The translations under genes and the position numbers were made by a program. From NCBI RefSeq assembly GCF_900105555.1, contig NZ_FNTZ01000001.1, positions 62,001 through 126,000 on the forward strand: a stretch of DNA of 64,000 nucleotides. Direction: 5' to 3'. This DNA is from Pseudomonas coleopterorum (GTDB lineage: Bacteria > Pseudomonadota > Gammaproteobacteria > Pseudomonadales > Pseudomonadaceae). The notes beneath the pieces are model-generated. The model did not search any database and had not been told where the DNA came from. It saw only the letters and a list, made by a program, of their open reading frames with translations. Position 1 is the first letter of the stretch. Every line of letters starts with the position of its first letter. This document shows, piece after piece, positions 8,460-17,379 of this stretch.

Positions 8460-9356
8460 TCACACTTTGGTGATCTCCAGATAAATCACGTTGAGGTAGG
8501 GGTCGAAGTGCAGATATGACTTGGCTACTTGGCTAGCCGGTATCAACGTGCGCATAGCGTCTTTGGTTCTCAGGATCAAATGCCAATCCATGACGGTTTC
8601 CATATACCCGCGCCCCCAATTGTCCGGGGTGAAATTGGCGATGAGAAGTGTGCCTCCGGAGGTCGTTCGCTTTAGAAGTGCGGTGCACAACGCCGTTGCA
8701 GCACGATCTGGAAGGTAGTCGAACAAACCTGCCGAATAGATAAGATTAAAGGATCCCAAGCTCGAATCGGTGGCGATGTCTTTAACATTCATTCGTACAG
8801 GTGTTACGAACCCTTTCAGACTGTTTCGGACAACTTCGAGGCTTTTGGCATCCTGATCCAAAGCGATAAGGCGCTTTATTCGGGCTTTGGTTGCAGGCTG
8901 CAGCATCAGGCCTTCGCGGCAATGACCGCACGCCACGCTGAGCACGGACAAACTGCTTCGACGCTGGGCTTCACGGGCAATCAGACCGGCGAGATACTCG
9001 CATCTCCAGCGCACGCTCGCGCCATTGGGGCTGGCGACCACAGCCCTGAAAATACGCTCGCCCAGTTCGCTGCACCCACGGGGAGGTTGCTGAAAATTCA
9101 TGTAGTCCATCATGACTGCATCGCCAGCGTAACCTCGGGGCTTCTCCAAGGCGCGGCGAGTGTAGGGATCCTCCTGCAAAATCCGAGCGAGGGGATGGGA
9201 CCTGAAAACCTTGAGAACCTGAGCACTCCAGTCGTCCTTGTTCAGCTTCAAGCGGTGCTCTGTCAATTCTTCCGAAAGCTGGGTAAAGCCCTTGACGAGA
9301 TCGCCGTTTTCAATTTCATCACGGCACGCGTTGAATAACGTCTGCATAGCTGACAT
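8460..9356 (-). CDS. Class I SAM-dependent methyltransferase (PhcB-like family)
   Basis: About 298 residues from ATG 9356 (MSAMQTLFNACRDEI). A helical N-terminal region carries the hallmark KPRGYAGDAVMMDYMN, and a Rossmann methyltransferase domain follows with SAM motif I SVLSVACGHCREG, LIALDQDAKSLE and LIYSAGLFDYLPD. The KPxGYAGD hallmark occurs in proteins annotated as 3-hydroxypalmitic-acid methyl-ester synthesis proteins (PhcB of Ralstonia), so a fatty-acid methyl ester signal is possible but unproven. The reading frame stays open to a GTG at 9422, and the start is uncertain. It is convergent with the chemoreceptor. Confidence 0.75.
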   Translation of the reverse strand: MSAMQTLFNACRDEIENGDLVKGFTQLSEELTEHRLKLNKDDWSAQVLKVFRSHPLARILQEDPYTRRALEKPRGYAGDAVMMDYMNFQQPPRGCSELGERIFRAVVASPNGASVRWRCEYLAGLIAREAQRRSSLSVLSVACGHCREGLMLQPATKARIKRLIALDQDAKSLEVVRNSLKGFVTPVRMNVKDIATDSSLGSFNLIYSAGLFDYLPDRAATALCTALLKRTTSGGTLLIANFTPDNWGRGYMETVMDWHLILRTKDAMRTLIPASQVAKSYLHFDPYLNVIYLEITKV

Positions 9357-9668
9357 GTGAGAAGTTTCCCGTTCAAGTAGGCCAGCGGTAAATTGCATTG
9401 CGCACTTTAATAACGCTAGCACAGCTTCGAGCCGAATCGGCGGAATGATCAGTAAATGAAATGAATGTTTATTTTTTTACAATTACGAAGTCAATGAAAA
9501 GGATATTTGAATGCTGAGTGGCGTGGTTCTGGCCATTGAATAAAAACTCATTGGTTTTGGATATGCTGTATATCAACAATCACCTTGGAGTCATCCGGGC
9601 GGTACTGGCATCGTTTCGTGGTCTTTTTAGAGGATCCTGCAGTTGGCGGGCCACGAACACCCGCTCGA
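9357..9668. other. Intergenic stretch
   Basis: 312 bases between two leftward genes, locally AT-rich around 9440-9570. It must hold the methyltransferase promoter and the end of the LysR transcript. I see no repeat, RNA gene or clear terminator in it. Confidence 0.4.
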
Positions 9669-10523
9669 TCAAAGCCTGAACCCCTCGACGATATGCTCGG
9701 CCAACGCATCGATCATTGGCGACCGGGTATCGGGGTTGCGCAGCAGCATGATGCTCGCCAATGGCAACAAGGGCATGCCCTCGGCTTCGCCGATGATCCG
9801 CAGCCCCGGCGTGATCAGGCTCTGCAGCTGTGCGGTGACCGCCAGACCAACGCCGACCGCGGCCATTATCGCCGCGAGGCTGGGGCTGGAGTAGGCGATC
9901 CGGTAGGGTTTCTGCCCGGCGTCCAGGGCATTGCACGCCCATATCCGGCAAAAACAATCGGTATTGAACATCGCCAGTGGCACGGGCGTTTGTTCATGGA
10001 GAAAAAAGCCCTCGGCTTCGGCCCACACGAAGCGCTCCTGACGCAGCAACTGGCCGACTTCGCGCCCGGGCTCACGGGTAACGATCGTCAGATCCAGGTC
10101 CTTGCGTTGCATCAACTGCCGGGAGCTCTCGCAATGCACTTCCACCTGCACCAGCGGAAACGCCTGAGCAAAGCCCGACAAGATCCCCGGTAGAAAGCGC
10201 ATGGCGTAGTCGTCCGGAGTACCGATGCGCACCGTGCCGACCATGTGCGGCTCGCGCAGGGTGGTGAACACTTCGCTGTGCAATTTGAGAATGCGGCGCG
10301 CATAACCCAACAGAATCTGCCCTTCAGCCGTCAGCTTCACCTGCCGGCCATCGCGCTCGAACAGTTGCCGACACAGCACGTCTTCCTCGAGCCGCTTCAT
10401 CTGCATGCTCACCGCCGACTGGGTGCGGTTCACCCGCTCACCGGCCTTGGTGAAACCGCCCTCATCGGCGATGGCCACGAAGGTACGCAGGACTTCCGAA
10501 TCGATGCTCTGGTAGTGGGACAT
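9669..10523 (-). CDS. LysR-family transcriptional regulator
   Basis: A 284-residue regulator. The N-terminal winged helix-turn-helix reads VLRTFVAIADEGGFTKAGERVNRTQSAVSMQMKRLEE (about residues 8-45). The C-terminal substrate-binding domain starts near residue 90 (VRIGTPDDYAMRFLP). It is divergent from the small DUF1127 gene at 10619, a pairing seen repeatedly in Pseudomonas, and probably regulates that gene or itself. The effector is unknown. Confidence 0.9.
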   Translation of the reverse strand: MSHYQSIDSEVLRTFVAIADEGGFTKAGERVNRTQSAVSMQMKRLEEDVLCRQLFERDGRQVKLTAEGQILLGYARRILKLHSEVFTTLREPHMVGTVRIGTPDDYAMRFLPGILSGFAQAFPLVQVEVHCESSRQLMQRKDLDLTIVTREPGREVGQLLRQERFVWAEAEGFFLHEQTPVPLAMFNTDCFCRIWACNALDAGQKPYRIAYSSPSLAAIMAAVGVGLAVTAQLQSLITPGLRIIGEAEGMPLLPLASIMLLRNPDTRSPMIDALAEHIVEGFRL

Positions 10524-10618
10524 TGATCAATCTCTGAGATGCACTGCATTCAAAACATTCGTTGGATTGATGTTAAGCCTGAACCGAAAATCAAGCCATC
10601 AACCCGGAGGATGAGCAG

Positions 10619-10852
10619 ATGAAAGGTCAAACAGTGAGTGCTTGTGCTTCGCACAGCTGCTGCACCCAAAGTGAATCAGCCAAGCCTTTTGCCAATCCAT
10701 GGAAGCGCATCACGCGCTGGTATGAACTGGCTCGGCAACGGCATCAACTGGAGCAGATGAGTGACGCCGGGCTCAAGGACCTGGGCTTGAGCCGGGCGGA
10801 TATCTATAAGGAGATCGAACGCCCGTTTTGGGATGATCCGTTTTGCAAGTAA
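10619..10852 (+). CDS. DUF1127 small protein
   Basis: A 77-residue protein. Its C-terminal half carries the DUF1127 signature RITRWYELARQRHQLEQMSD followed by LKDLGLSRADIYKEIERPFW. The N-terminal 30 residues are Cys/Ser-rich and not conserved in the family. A ribosome site GGAGGATGAGCAG precedes the ATG. Small DUF1127 proteins in other bacteria have been linked to RNA binding and phosphate or nitrogen responses, but the role here is unknown. Confidence 0.85.
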   Translation: MKGQTVSACASHSCCTQSESAKPFANPWKRITRWYELARQRHQLEQMSDAGLKDLGLSRADIYKEIERPFWDDPFCK

Positions 10853-11044
10853 GGTCTCGGGCGCTGAAGGAATGGCACAAATTGGAATAATCCGCTCGGC
10901 CATCGCCAGCTCAAGACAAACGACGCCGTCATCCGTCTTATTGGCAACCGAGCGCATTCTCCGCCGCGTGGGTTTGCCGGTCGGCTTCTTCTGAGGTCTA
11001 CCCCCTACGCTCACGTGCCTGCACAGTAAGGAACACTCAGAAAC

Positions 11045-11884
11045 ATGATCCGCAGAGTATTCACCGTATTGAGCGCATGGTTGCTCGGTGCAGCGATGGT
11101 CGCTCAGGCGCAGCCGGTTGCGCTGGACGGCACCGAGCAATGGACGATGAAAAGCGAAGGCGGGCGGGACTACCGCATCATGATCAGCCTGCCCGAGGGC
11201 GATGTTCCTTATACCGGTGGTTATCCGGTGATTTACCTGTTGGATGGCAATGCCTATTTCCCCGCGTTCCATGCCGCCAAGCGCGCGCAGGCCAAATTGC
11301 GCGGCTCGATTCTGGTGGCGATCGGGTATCCGAGTGACACGCCGCTGGACTTCGCCAGGCGCGCGTTCGATCTGACACCGCCTGCACCGCAAGATCGCAA
11401 CACGCCGGCACAGGGTGGCCAGGATCTGTTTCTCGACTTCATCCAGAAACGCTTGATGCCCAAAGTGTCCGAGCATTTCAAAGTCGACGAAGATCAACGC
11501 AGCCTGGTCGGGCACTCATTTGGTGGCATGCTAGGTGTGTACGCGGTGTTCACTCGGCCCACCCTGTTTCAACACGTTGTAGCGGTCAGCCCCAGTCTGT
11601 GGTGGCGCGACCAGTTCCTGTTGGCGCCCGAACGCGCTTTCGACGAGCGCGTCCGCGCCGGACAACTCGATATGACGCAGACAAGCCTGAGCATCGTGAT
11701 GGCCGAGCGCGATTCGGTTCAGGCGATCCAGGATGCCAGCGCGTTGTATTCACGCCTGCAAGCATTGTCAGGCTTCGGACTGCGAACCGGCTTTAGGGTC
11801 GAACCTGGCGAAGACCATGCGTCTATACCCTTTCGCATCCCCAACCAGGCGCTGGGTGAGCTGATCGGGGCGAGGCGCTTTTAA
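11045..11884 (+). CDS. Periplasmic alpha/beta hydrolase, ferric-siderophore esterase-like (IroE/PfeE type)
   Basis: A 279-residue esterase. A signal peptide ends near AQAQPV (residues 18-24). The nucleophile elbow GHSFGG (about residues 155-160) and YPVIYLLDGNAYFP near residue 60 fit the esterase-D/siderophore esterase family, with a C-terminal GEDHAS that can supply the catalytic His. It lies just upstream of a FecI-type sigma factor, FecR and a TonB receptor. Its likely role is cleaving imported ester siderophores in the periplasm to free iron. The exact siderophore is unknown. Confidence 0.8.
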   Translation: MIRRVFTVLSAWLLGAAMVAQAQPVALDGTEQWTMKSEGGRDYRIMISLPEGDVPYTGGYPVIYLLDGNAYFPAFHAAKRAQAKLRGSILVAIGYPSDTPLDFARRAFDLTPPAPQDRNTPAQGGQDLFLDFIQKRLMPKVSEHFKVDEDQRSLVGHSFGGMLGVYAVFTRPTLFQHVVAVSPSLWWRDQFLLAPERAFDERVRAGQLDMTQTSLSIVMAERDSVQAIQDASALYSRLQALSGFGLRTGFRVEPGEDHASIPFRIPNQALGELIGARRF

Positions 11885-11931
11885 GGCAGGGATATACACG
11901 GTTGTGTGAATGCGGGCAGGAGCGCGCAAGC

Positions 11932-11950
11932 GCAAATGATTCTCTTTGTG
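11932..11950 (+). promoter_or_regulatory. Possible Fur box upstream of the sigma factor
   Basis: GCAAATGATTCTCTTTGTG matches the 19-base Fur consensus at about 12 positions, including the AATGAT core, and lies about 45 bases before the sigma-factor ATG. Iron repression of fecI-like genes through Fur is well established; this particular site is a prediction. Confidence 0.45.
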
Positions 11951-11993
11951 ATATTTTCCTGCCCTTGCCACTCCGCCTTTCAAGGTTGCGTTC

Positions 11994-12491
11994 ATGTCCG
12001 GCTCAGATCTCAAGGCGCTGTACCTCGCCCACCGCAGCGAAATCCAGGATTACCTGGATCGTCGCTTGCGTTGCAAAGAGACCGCCGCCGACCTGACTCA
12101 GGACACCTTCATTCGCCTGTCCGAACAAATGGGCCGCACCCCGATTGCCAATTTCCGCGCCTATCTGTTCTCCAGCGCCCGCAATCTGTTCATCGACCAC
12201 ACCCGACGTCAGGAGCATCGCAAAGGCGAGACCCTCGATCCCCAGACAACCTCCAGTTTCGAGCCGTCCACGCCGACCCTTGAACAAGCGGCGATTGCCC
12301 ATCAGCAACTGAATACGTTGAACGACGTGATTCAGAATATGCCCGCGCCGTGTCGCGAGGTGTTTCTGATGGTGCGCGTGGAAGGCCTGACCTACGTGGA
12401 AATAGGGCAGCGCCTGGGGATCCCGTCGAAGACCGCTTACAGCCGCATGGTTCGTGCCTTGGACCTGATCAAGATCGGTATGTCCGAATGA
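11994..12491 (+). CDS. ECF sigma factor, FecI family
   Basis: A 165-residue extracytoplasmic-function sigma factor. Region 2 (about residues 5-70) includes CKETAADLTQDTFIRLSEQ and FRAYLFSSARNLFIDH. Region 4 (about 105-160) includes MPAPCREVFLMVRVEGLTY and EIGQRLGIPSKTAYSRM. It directs RNA polymerase to iron-uptake genes, here probably the TonB receptor at 13550. Its stop overlaps the FecR start as ATGA, giving coupled synthesis of sigma and anti-sigma factors. Confidence 0.92.
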   Translation: MSGSDLKALYLAHRSEIQDYLDRRLRCKETAADLTQDTFIRLSEQMGRTPIANFRAYLFSSARNLFIDHTRRQEHRKGETLDPQTTSSFEPSTPTLEQAAIAHQQLNTLNDVIQNMPAPCREVFLMVRVEGLTYVEIGQRLGIPSKTAYSRMVRALDLIKIGMSE

Positions 12492-13441
12492 GCGCCGAAC
12501 CCCCACCAGTGTCGCGCGTTGACGACATCAGCCATCAGGCGAGCGCCTGGTTCGCGTTGGTTCAGGGCGGCTCACCCACTGCCGCCGAGCGGGCGGAGTT
12601 GGTAGCATGGCTCGATGCCGACCCCCGACATGCCGAGGCCTACGCCCAGCTCGAGCACCTGTGGGCCGCTTCCGCGCAGTTGCACTCACTCGCCATTACA
12701 CCGGCTGCCCCGCAACTTTCCCGCCGACGTTTCGTCGGCTTGGGCATCGCCGCCAGCGCCGTCGCCGTTACCGCTTGTGCATCGGCGCTATGGCTCAAAG
12801 ATATGGGCCTGCCGTTCGCCGATATCCGCAGCGCCGTGGGCGAGCGTCGTACCGTCACGTTGCCCGATGGGTCCTCTGTCGATCTCGCCGGCAACACCGC
12901 ATTGAATGTGGAATTTTCACCGACCCGGCGCGCCGTGGAACTGCTTCACGGCGAGGCCTATTTCAATGTGCTGCCCTCGGCGGCCGGCGAGTTCACGGTC
13001 AACAGCCGATCGGGGCAGGTGGTAGCCGCCGACGCTGGATTCTGTCTGTCATGCGATGACGCCTCGGCGCTGCTGGCAGTGAACCGCAAAACGGTGCGCG
13101 TCGTGACGGCCAGCCAGCAGGTCGATTTGGGCGAAGGCCTGTCGATGCGCTTCAGCAGTGATCGTACCGGCGCCATCCAGTATGCCGAGCTTGAGCAGAT
13201 CCTCGCCTGGCGCAGCGGACGATTGGTGTTTTTTGACAAGCCTTTGCTCAGCGTCATCGATGAGTTGCAACGCTGGCGCGAAGGCCGAATCTTCATCATG
13301 GACAAGCAACTGGCCATGCGCCGAGTCAGTTTGATACTCAACCTGAACAAGCCCGAGCAGATGCTCGACGCCATCACCAAAGCCCTGGCCGTTCGAGTGG
13401 ATCGCTACACCGACCTGATCACCCTGATCTATCCCGCCTGA
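12488..13441 (+). CDS. FecR-family anti-sigma regulator
   Basis: A 317-residue inner-membrane regulator that carries the siderophore signal from receptor to sigma factor. The N-terminal cytoplasmic DUF4880-like part (residues 1-75) includes AWFALVQGGSPTAAERAELV and WLDADPRHAEAYAQ. A single hydrophobic segment (FVGLGIAASAVAVTACASAL, about residues 80-100) follows, then the periplasmic FecR domain with VTLPDGSSVDLAGNTALNVEF and a C-terminal STN-like secretin region. The ATG is fixed by the 4-base overlap with the sigma gene. Confidence 0.9.
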   Translation: MSAEPPPVSRVDDISHQASAWFALVQGGSPTAAERAELVAWLDADPRHAEAYAQLEHLWAASAQLHSLAITPAAPQLSRRRFVGLGIAASAVAVTACASALWLKDMGLPFADIRSAVGERRTVTLPDGSSVDLAGNTALNVEFSPTRRAVELLHGEAYFNVLPSAAGEFTVNSRSGQVVAADAGFCLSCDDASALLAVNRKTVRVVTASQQVDLGEGLSMRFSSDRTGAIQYAELEQILAWRSGRLVFFDKPLLSVIDELQRWREGRIFIMDKQLAMRRVSLILNLNKPEQMLDAITKALAVRVDRYTDLITLIYPA

Positions 13442-13549
13442 TCCCGCTGTAAATAATTCACGCGACCTTAGGGAATTGCGCTCGCTCATGCGTCTTAGCC
13501 TGACTGATTGGTATTCGCATCTTCGAGCACTCCCTGGGGAACGACCGCA

Positions 13550-15970
13550 ATGGCAACGCAACTCAACCATGAATCCAGAATCGACAGCCGCTGGCAGCGT
13601 CACGCATTGGGCACCGCATTGGCGTGCACGCTGTTCGTCGGCGCGCTTCAGGCTCATGGGGCACAGGTCCATCCGGCGACGGCGTCCATAGAGCGTCTAC
13701 CCCTCAATATCGCTGCCCAACCTCTGCGTCAGGCCTTGCTGCTGTTCAGTCAGCAGTCGGGCCAGAACGTGTTGCTCGACGGCAACCTGGACAGTGCCCT
13801 GCGCAGCACCGCAGTGGAAGGTCGCTACTCCACGGAAGAAGCCCTCGCGAGGTTGTTGCAAGGCAGTGGCTACACCTTCGCCCGAACCGATGCCACGACC
13901 GTTTACCTGGTCCCGGTTCAAGCCGAGCAGGCCAACAGCGAAATCTTGCTGGCGCCCACGCAGATCCAGTATCAAGACAACGCAGGCGTCAGCCCAAGCC
14001 AGAGCTACCGGGCAAACCCTGTGTCCAGCACCACGCGCCTGGGCCTGAGCGACAAGGAAACGCCGCAGGCGATCACCGTGGTGACCCGCCAGCAGATGGA
14101 CGATTTCCAGCTCAATAGCGTGAAAGATGCGTTACGCAATGCACCGTCGGTAACCGTGGAACAGTTCGAAACCGATCGCACCGCCTTTACTTCACGCGGC
14201 TTCAAGATCGAAAACTTCGAGTTCGACGGCATGAGCCTGCCGTTCTCCGGCGGTGTACTGGTCGGCGATCAGGACATGACCGAATTCGAACAGGTCGACG
14301 TGCTGCACGGCGCCAACGGCCTGATGAGCGGCACCGGCGATCCGTCCGCCACGGTCAACCTGGTGCGCAAGCGGCCTACCGACACGCTCCAGGCGCGGGT
14401 CGACAGCAGCGTGGGTTCATGGGACAACCGCCGCTTGGGCTTTGACGTGTCAGGTCCGCTCAGTCAAAGCGGGAATGTTCGCGGACGTTTCATCACCTCC
14501 CACGACAAAGGCAATTCCTACCTCGATCAGTACGGCCATGAGGTCAACGTGGCGGCGGGCCTTTTGGCCTTCGACCTGTCCGAGGCCGACACCCTGACCG
14601 TGGGCTTCACCCAGCAGAACAGCTACTCCAACGGCAGCACCTGGGGCGCCTTGCCCATCGCCGATTACCAGCGTAACCGCATTCACTACAGCAGCCGCAG
14701 CTCCAGTGTCGGCCAGCCCTGGACCTACTGGGACGTGAAGACTCAGCGCGCCTTCGCCGAGCTGACCCACGCGTTCGACAACGGCTGGAGCAGCACCCTT
14801 ACGGTGGCCGGGATGAAGCAAGATTCCGACACCAAGATGCTCTACGCCATCCCCGCCACCGCCGACGAGGCCTACGCCTATATCAACCGCACCACCAGCA
14901 AGGAAGAGCAGATCACGGCCGAAGCGAAACTGTCCGGCCCCTTCGCGCTGTTCGGCAGGCAGCATGAGTTGACCCTGGGTGCCAACTACGGACGCACCCA
15001 CCACGACGAGGTCGGCCATTACAGGAACTCATCCGGCTACCAAATGGAGAGTTTGATCGACGTGCTGTCCGGGAATGTCGTGCAACCGCCGCTGAACTAC
15101 ACCGACGACCTCAATACCCAGCTGTTCACCGACCGCCAAAAAAGCCTGTTCGCCGGCGCGCGCTTCAGTGTTGTCGATGACCTGCACTGGATTGCCGGCG
15201 CGCGCATGCTCAGCGCCGACGGCGATGGCGCCGGGTATGGATCGCCCCACGACACCCGGGTCCACGGCAAAGTCACCCCTTACACTGGCCTGGTCTACGA
15301 CCTCACGCCGCAGTGGAGCCTGTACACCAGTTGGACGAAAATCTTCAAACCGCAATACCTGCGCAGTACCGGCGGGGGCTTGCTCCTTCCACTTGAAGGC
15401 AAGAGCCTGGAAGTCGGTATCAAGGGACTCGTGCTCGACGAGCGACTCACCCTGACCGCTGCGGCGTTCAAAACCGATCAGCAGAACGTTGCCGAACTCA
15501 CCGGAGAAGTCGTCGGCGGTCAGTACCTGTATCGCGGCACCAACCTTAAAAGCCGTGGCTTCGAGCTGGGTGCATCGGGAGAAGCGTTACCAGGCCTGGA
15601 CATAGCAGGTGGCTATACCTTCGTGCAGATCGAAGACGCCAATGGCGATGAAACCCGCAAGTACATCCCCACCCATACCCTGCGCGGCAGCCTGACCTAC
15701 CGCCTGCCCGAGATGCCCAGCGTCAGAGTGGGCACCCGTTTCCAATGGCAAAGCGCAACCGAGGTGGACACCAACCGCAATGTGCGCCAAGACGCCTACG
15801 CGCTGGTGGACCTGATGGCCAGTTACGACATCGACGACAACTGGAGCACGTCGCTGAACCTGAACAACGTCACCGATCGCAAGTACTTGCTGTCGCTATA
15901 TCAATCGTCCGGTTCTACCAATTACGGGGCGCCGCGCAATTTGACGGCGTCGGTGACGTGGAAGTATTGA
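13550..15970 (+). CDS. TonB-dependent siderophore receptor with signalling (STN) domain
   Basis: An 806-residue outer-membrane transducer. After an export signal, an STN domain (about residues 45-120, LNIAAQPLRQALLLFSQQSG and YSTEEALARLLQGSGYTF) precedes the plug (ETPQAITVVTRQQMDDFQ) and a 22-strand barrel ending in the aromatic NLTASVTWKY. The STN domain contacts FecR, so receptor, FecR and FecI form one signalling unit in the order sigma-antisigma-receptor. Start ATG 13550 follows GGGGAACG. The barrel resembles FpvA/FoxA-type hydroxamate receptors; the ligand is not assignable. Confidence 0.93.
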   Translation: MATQLNHESRIDSRWQRHALGTALACTLFVGALQAHGAQVHPATASIERLPLNIAAQPLRQALLLFSQQSGQNVLLDGNLDSALRSTAVEGRYSTEEALARLLQGSGYTFARTDATTVYLVPVQAEQANSEILLAPTQIQYQDNAGVSPSQSYRANPVSSTTRLGLSDKETPQAITVVTRQQMDDFQLNSVKDALRNAPSVTVEQFETDRTAFTSRGFKIENFEFDGMSLPFSGGVLVGDQDMTEFEQVDVLHGANGLMSGTGDPSATVNLVRKRPTDTLQARVDSSVGSWDNRRLGFDVSGPLSQSGNVRGRFITSHDKGNSYLDQYGHEVNVAAGLLAFDLSEADTLTVGFTQQNSYSNGSTWGALPIADYQRNRIHYSSRSSSVGQPWTYWDVKTQRAFAELTHAFDNGWSSTLTVAGMKQDSDTKMLYAIPATADEAYAYINRTTSKEEQITAEAKLSGPFALFGRQHELTLGANYGRTHHDEVGHYRNSSGYQMESLIDVLSGNVVQPPLNYTDDLNTQLFTDRQKSLFAGARFSVVDDLHWIAGARMLSADGDGAGYGSPHDTRVHGKVTPYTGLVYDLTPQWSLYTSWTKIFKPQYLRSTGGGLLLPLEGKSLEVGIKGLVLDERLTLTAAAFKTDQQNVAELTGEVVGGQYLYRGTNLKSRGFELGASGEALPGLDIAGGYTFVQIEDANGDETRKYIPTHTLRGSLTYRLPEMPSVRVGTRFQWQSATEVDTNRNVRQDAYALVDLMASYDIDDNWSTSLNLNNVTDRKYLLSLYQSSGSTNYGAPRNLTASVTWKY

Positions 15971-16050
15971 GCTGTTGGGGACCGCTTGGTCATCACCTGG
16001 CAAGCTAACTCGTCGACACTTTCGGTGGGCTAAACGGACTTCTTGGCGGG

Positions 16051-16084
16051 GGTGGTGAGCGTCTGCAACAGGACGCTCACCACC
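16051..16084. terminator. Bidirectional hairpin between receptor and lactonase genes
   Basis: A perfect 13-bp stem GGTGGTGAGCGTC / GACGCTCACCACC with an 8-base loop separates the two convergent stop codons. No long T-run follows, so it is a terminator candidate by position and stem strength only. Confidence 0.55.
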
Positions 16085-16101
16085 TGCTCAGCGCTACTGG
16101 C

Positions 16102-17118
16102 CTAGCGCCCGGTAACCCCCTTCGCCACTTGCACGCGGAGTACCTTGTTGGCAGCGGTGATATAGGCCCAACTGCCTTGTTCATCCGAGCAGAACGTTAG
16201 GTTGCTGGTATCGCTCGCGCTTACCAGCAGTTTACCCAGCAACTTGCCGGCTGCGGAAAAGACCTGGATGCCTTCCTTGCTGCTGCTCCAGACGTTGCCA
16301 AGCGCATCCACCTTGATACCGTCGGGAATGCCGGATTCGATCTCGGCAAAGACCTTGCCGTTGCTCAAACGACCGTCGCGGACCTGATAGACCATGATGC
16401 GGTGCGCCAACGTCTTGTTGCTGAAGTCATGGGCCATTTGCGAGTCGGCCACATACAACAGCTGTTGATCCGGCGAGAAGGCCAGCCCGTTGGGTGAATG
16501 CACTTCTGGCGTCTCGAGACGGGTGATCTCACCGGTCTCGGGCACATAGCGATAGACGAACTCCCCGCCCTGTTCGGGCGTGCCGCCGTAGCCTTCACTT
16601 TTGCTCAACACCCCGAAAGTGGGGTCGGTAAACCAGAGCGTGCCGCTGTTATCGGCCACCACATCGTTCGGGCTGTTCAACCGCTTGCCCTGGTACGTGT
16701 CGACCAGGGTCCGCCACTCACCGTTGGCCTCCTGCCGCACGATACCGCGCTTGCCGTGAGACGCCGCGACCACACGGCCCTGCGCGTCCAGCGTATGCCC
16801 GTTCTGGAAGTCGGCCGGTTCCAGCCAGGTCGACACGCCATCCTTCGCTTGCCAGCCGCTGACCTTGTTCGCCTTGATATCGCTCCATATCAGACGACCA
16901 TCCTGCAGACACAGCGGCCCCTCGGCCCACTTCGCCTGATCGGTGAGCAGCTCGACCCGGGCCTTGGCGTCGACCAACTGGCTGAACGCCGGATCGGTGA
17001 CCACTTGCCGGACAGGCGCCGCTGCAGTGGCAGCGCTGGCAGAACCTGCGACCAGAATCGCGCTGCCCAACAACCAGGACGAAGGGCTCAGGAACAGTTT
17101 TTTAAAGGTTGGATTCAT
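16102..17118 (-). CDS. Periplasmic SMP-30/gluconolactonase-like protein
   Basis: A 338-residue lactonase-like propeller with a Sec signal (LLGSAILVAGSASAATAA, residues about 16-33). Motifs match the family and the paralogue at 4506: KWAEGPLCLQDGRLIWSDI, NGHTLDAQGRVVAASHG, NSPNDVVADNSGTLWFTDP and HSPNGLAFSPDQQLLYVADS. It probably hydrolyses a sugar lactone in the periplasm. It is divergent from an esterase gene at 17380, and the two may serve the same plant-derived carbohydrate pathway, which is inference. Confidence 0.87.
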   Translation of the reverse strand: MNPTFKKLFLSPSSWLLGSAILVAGSASAATAAAPVRQVVTDPAFSQLVDAKARVELLTDQAKWAEGPLCLQDGRLIWSDIKANKVSGWQAKDGVSTWLEPADFQNGHTLDAQGRVVAASHGKRGIVRQEANGEWRTLVDTYQGKRLNSPNDVVADNSGTLWFTDPTFGVLSKSEGYGGTPEQGGEFVYRYVPETGEITRLETPEVHSPNGLAFSPDQQLLYVADSQMAHDFSNKTLAHRIMVYQVRDGRLSNGKVFAEIESGIPDGIKVDALGNVWSSSKEGIQVFSAAGKLLGKLLVSASDTSNLTFCSDEQGSWAYITAANKVLRVQVAKGVTGR

Positions 17119-17379
17119 GTGTTCAGGTCCGTTGGAAATCAGTAGGCACAGCTGCCGTTGATGCGCTTGTCAGCCGCACCTGGCTTGAGTTTGATGATCA
17201 ACTGAACATTGGGTTCATCGGCTACGGTGCGGGTCAGGGACCGAGCGCCGACACATCACTGCAGGAATAACTTTCCGGAGCAGGTAGGTTGGTCAAATTT
17301 GAGGTAGTGTTTCTAACGCACCAGACAAGCCCCCAGGCTGGAAAAGCAAAACCCTTGTTCATAGACCGAGTGAGCTTTC

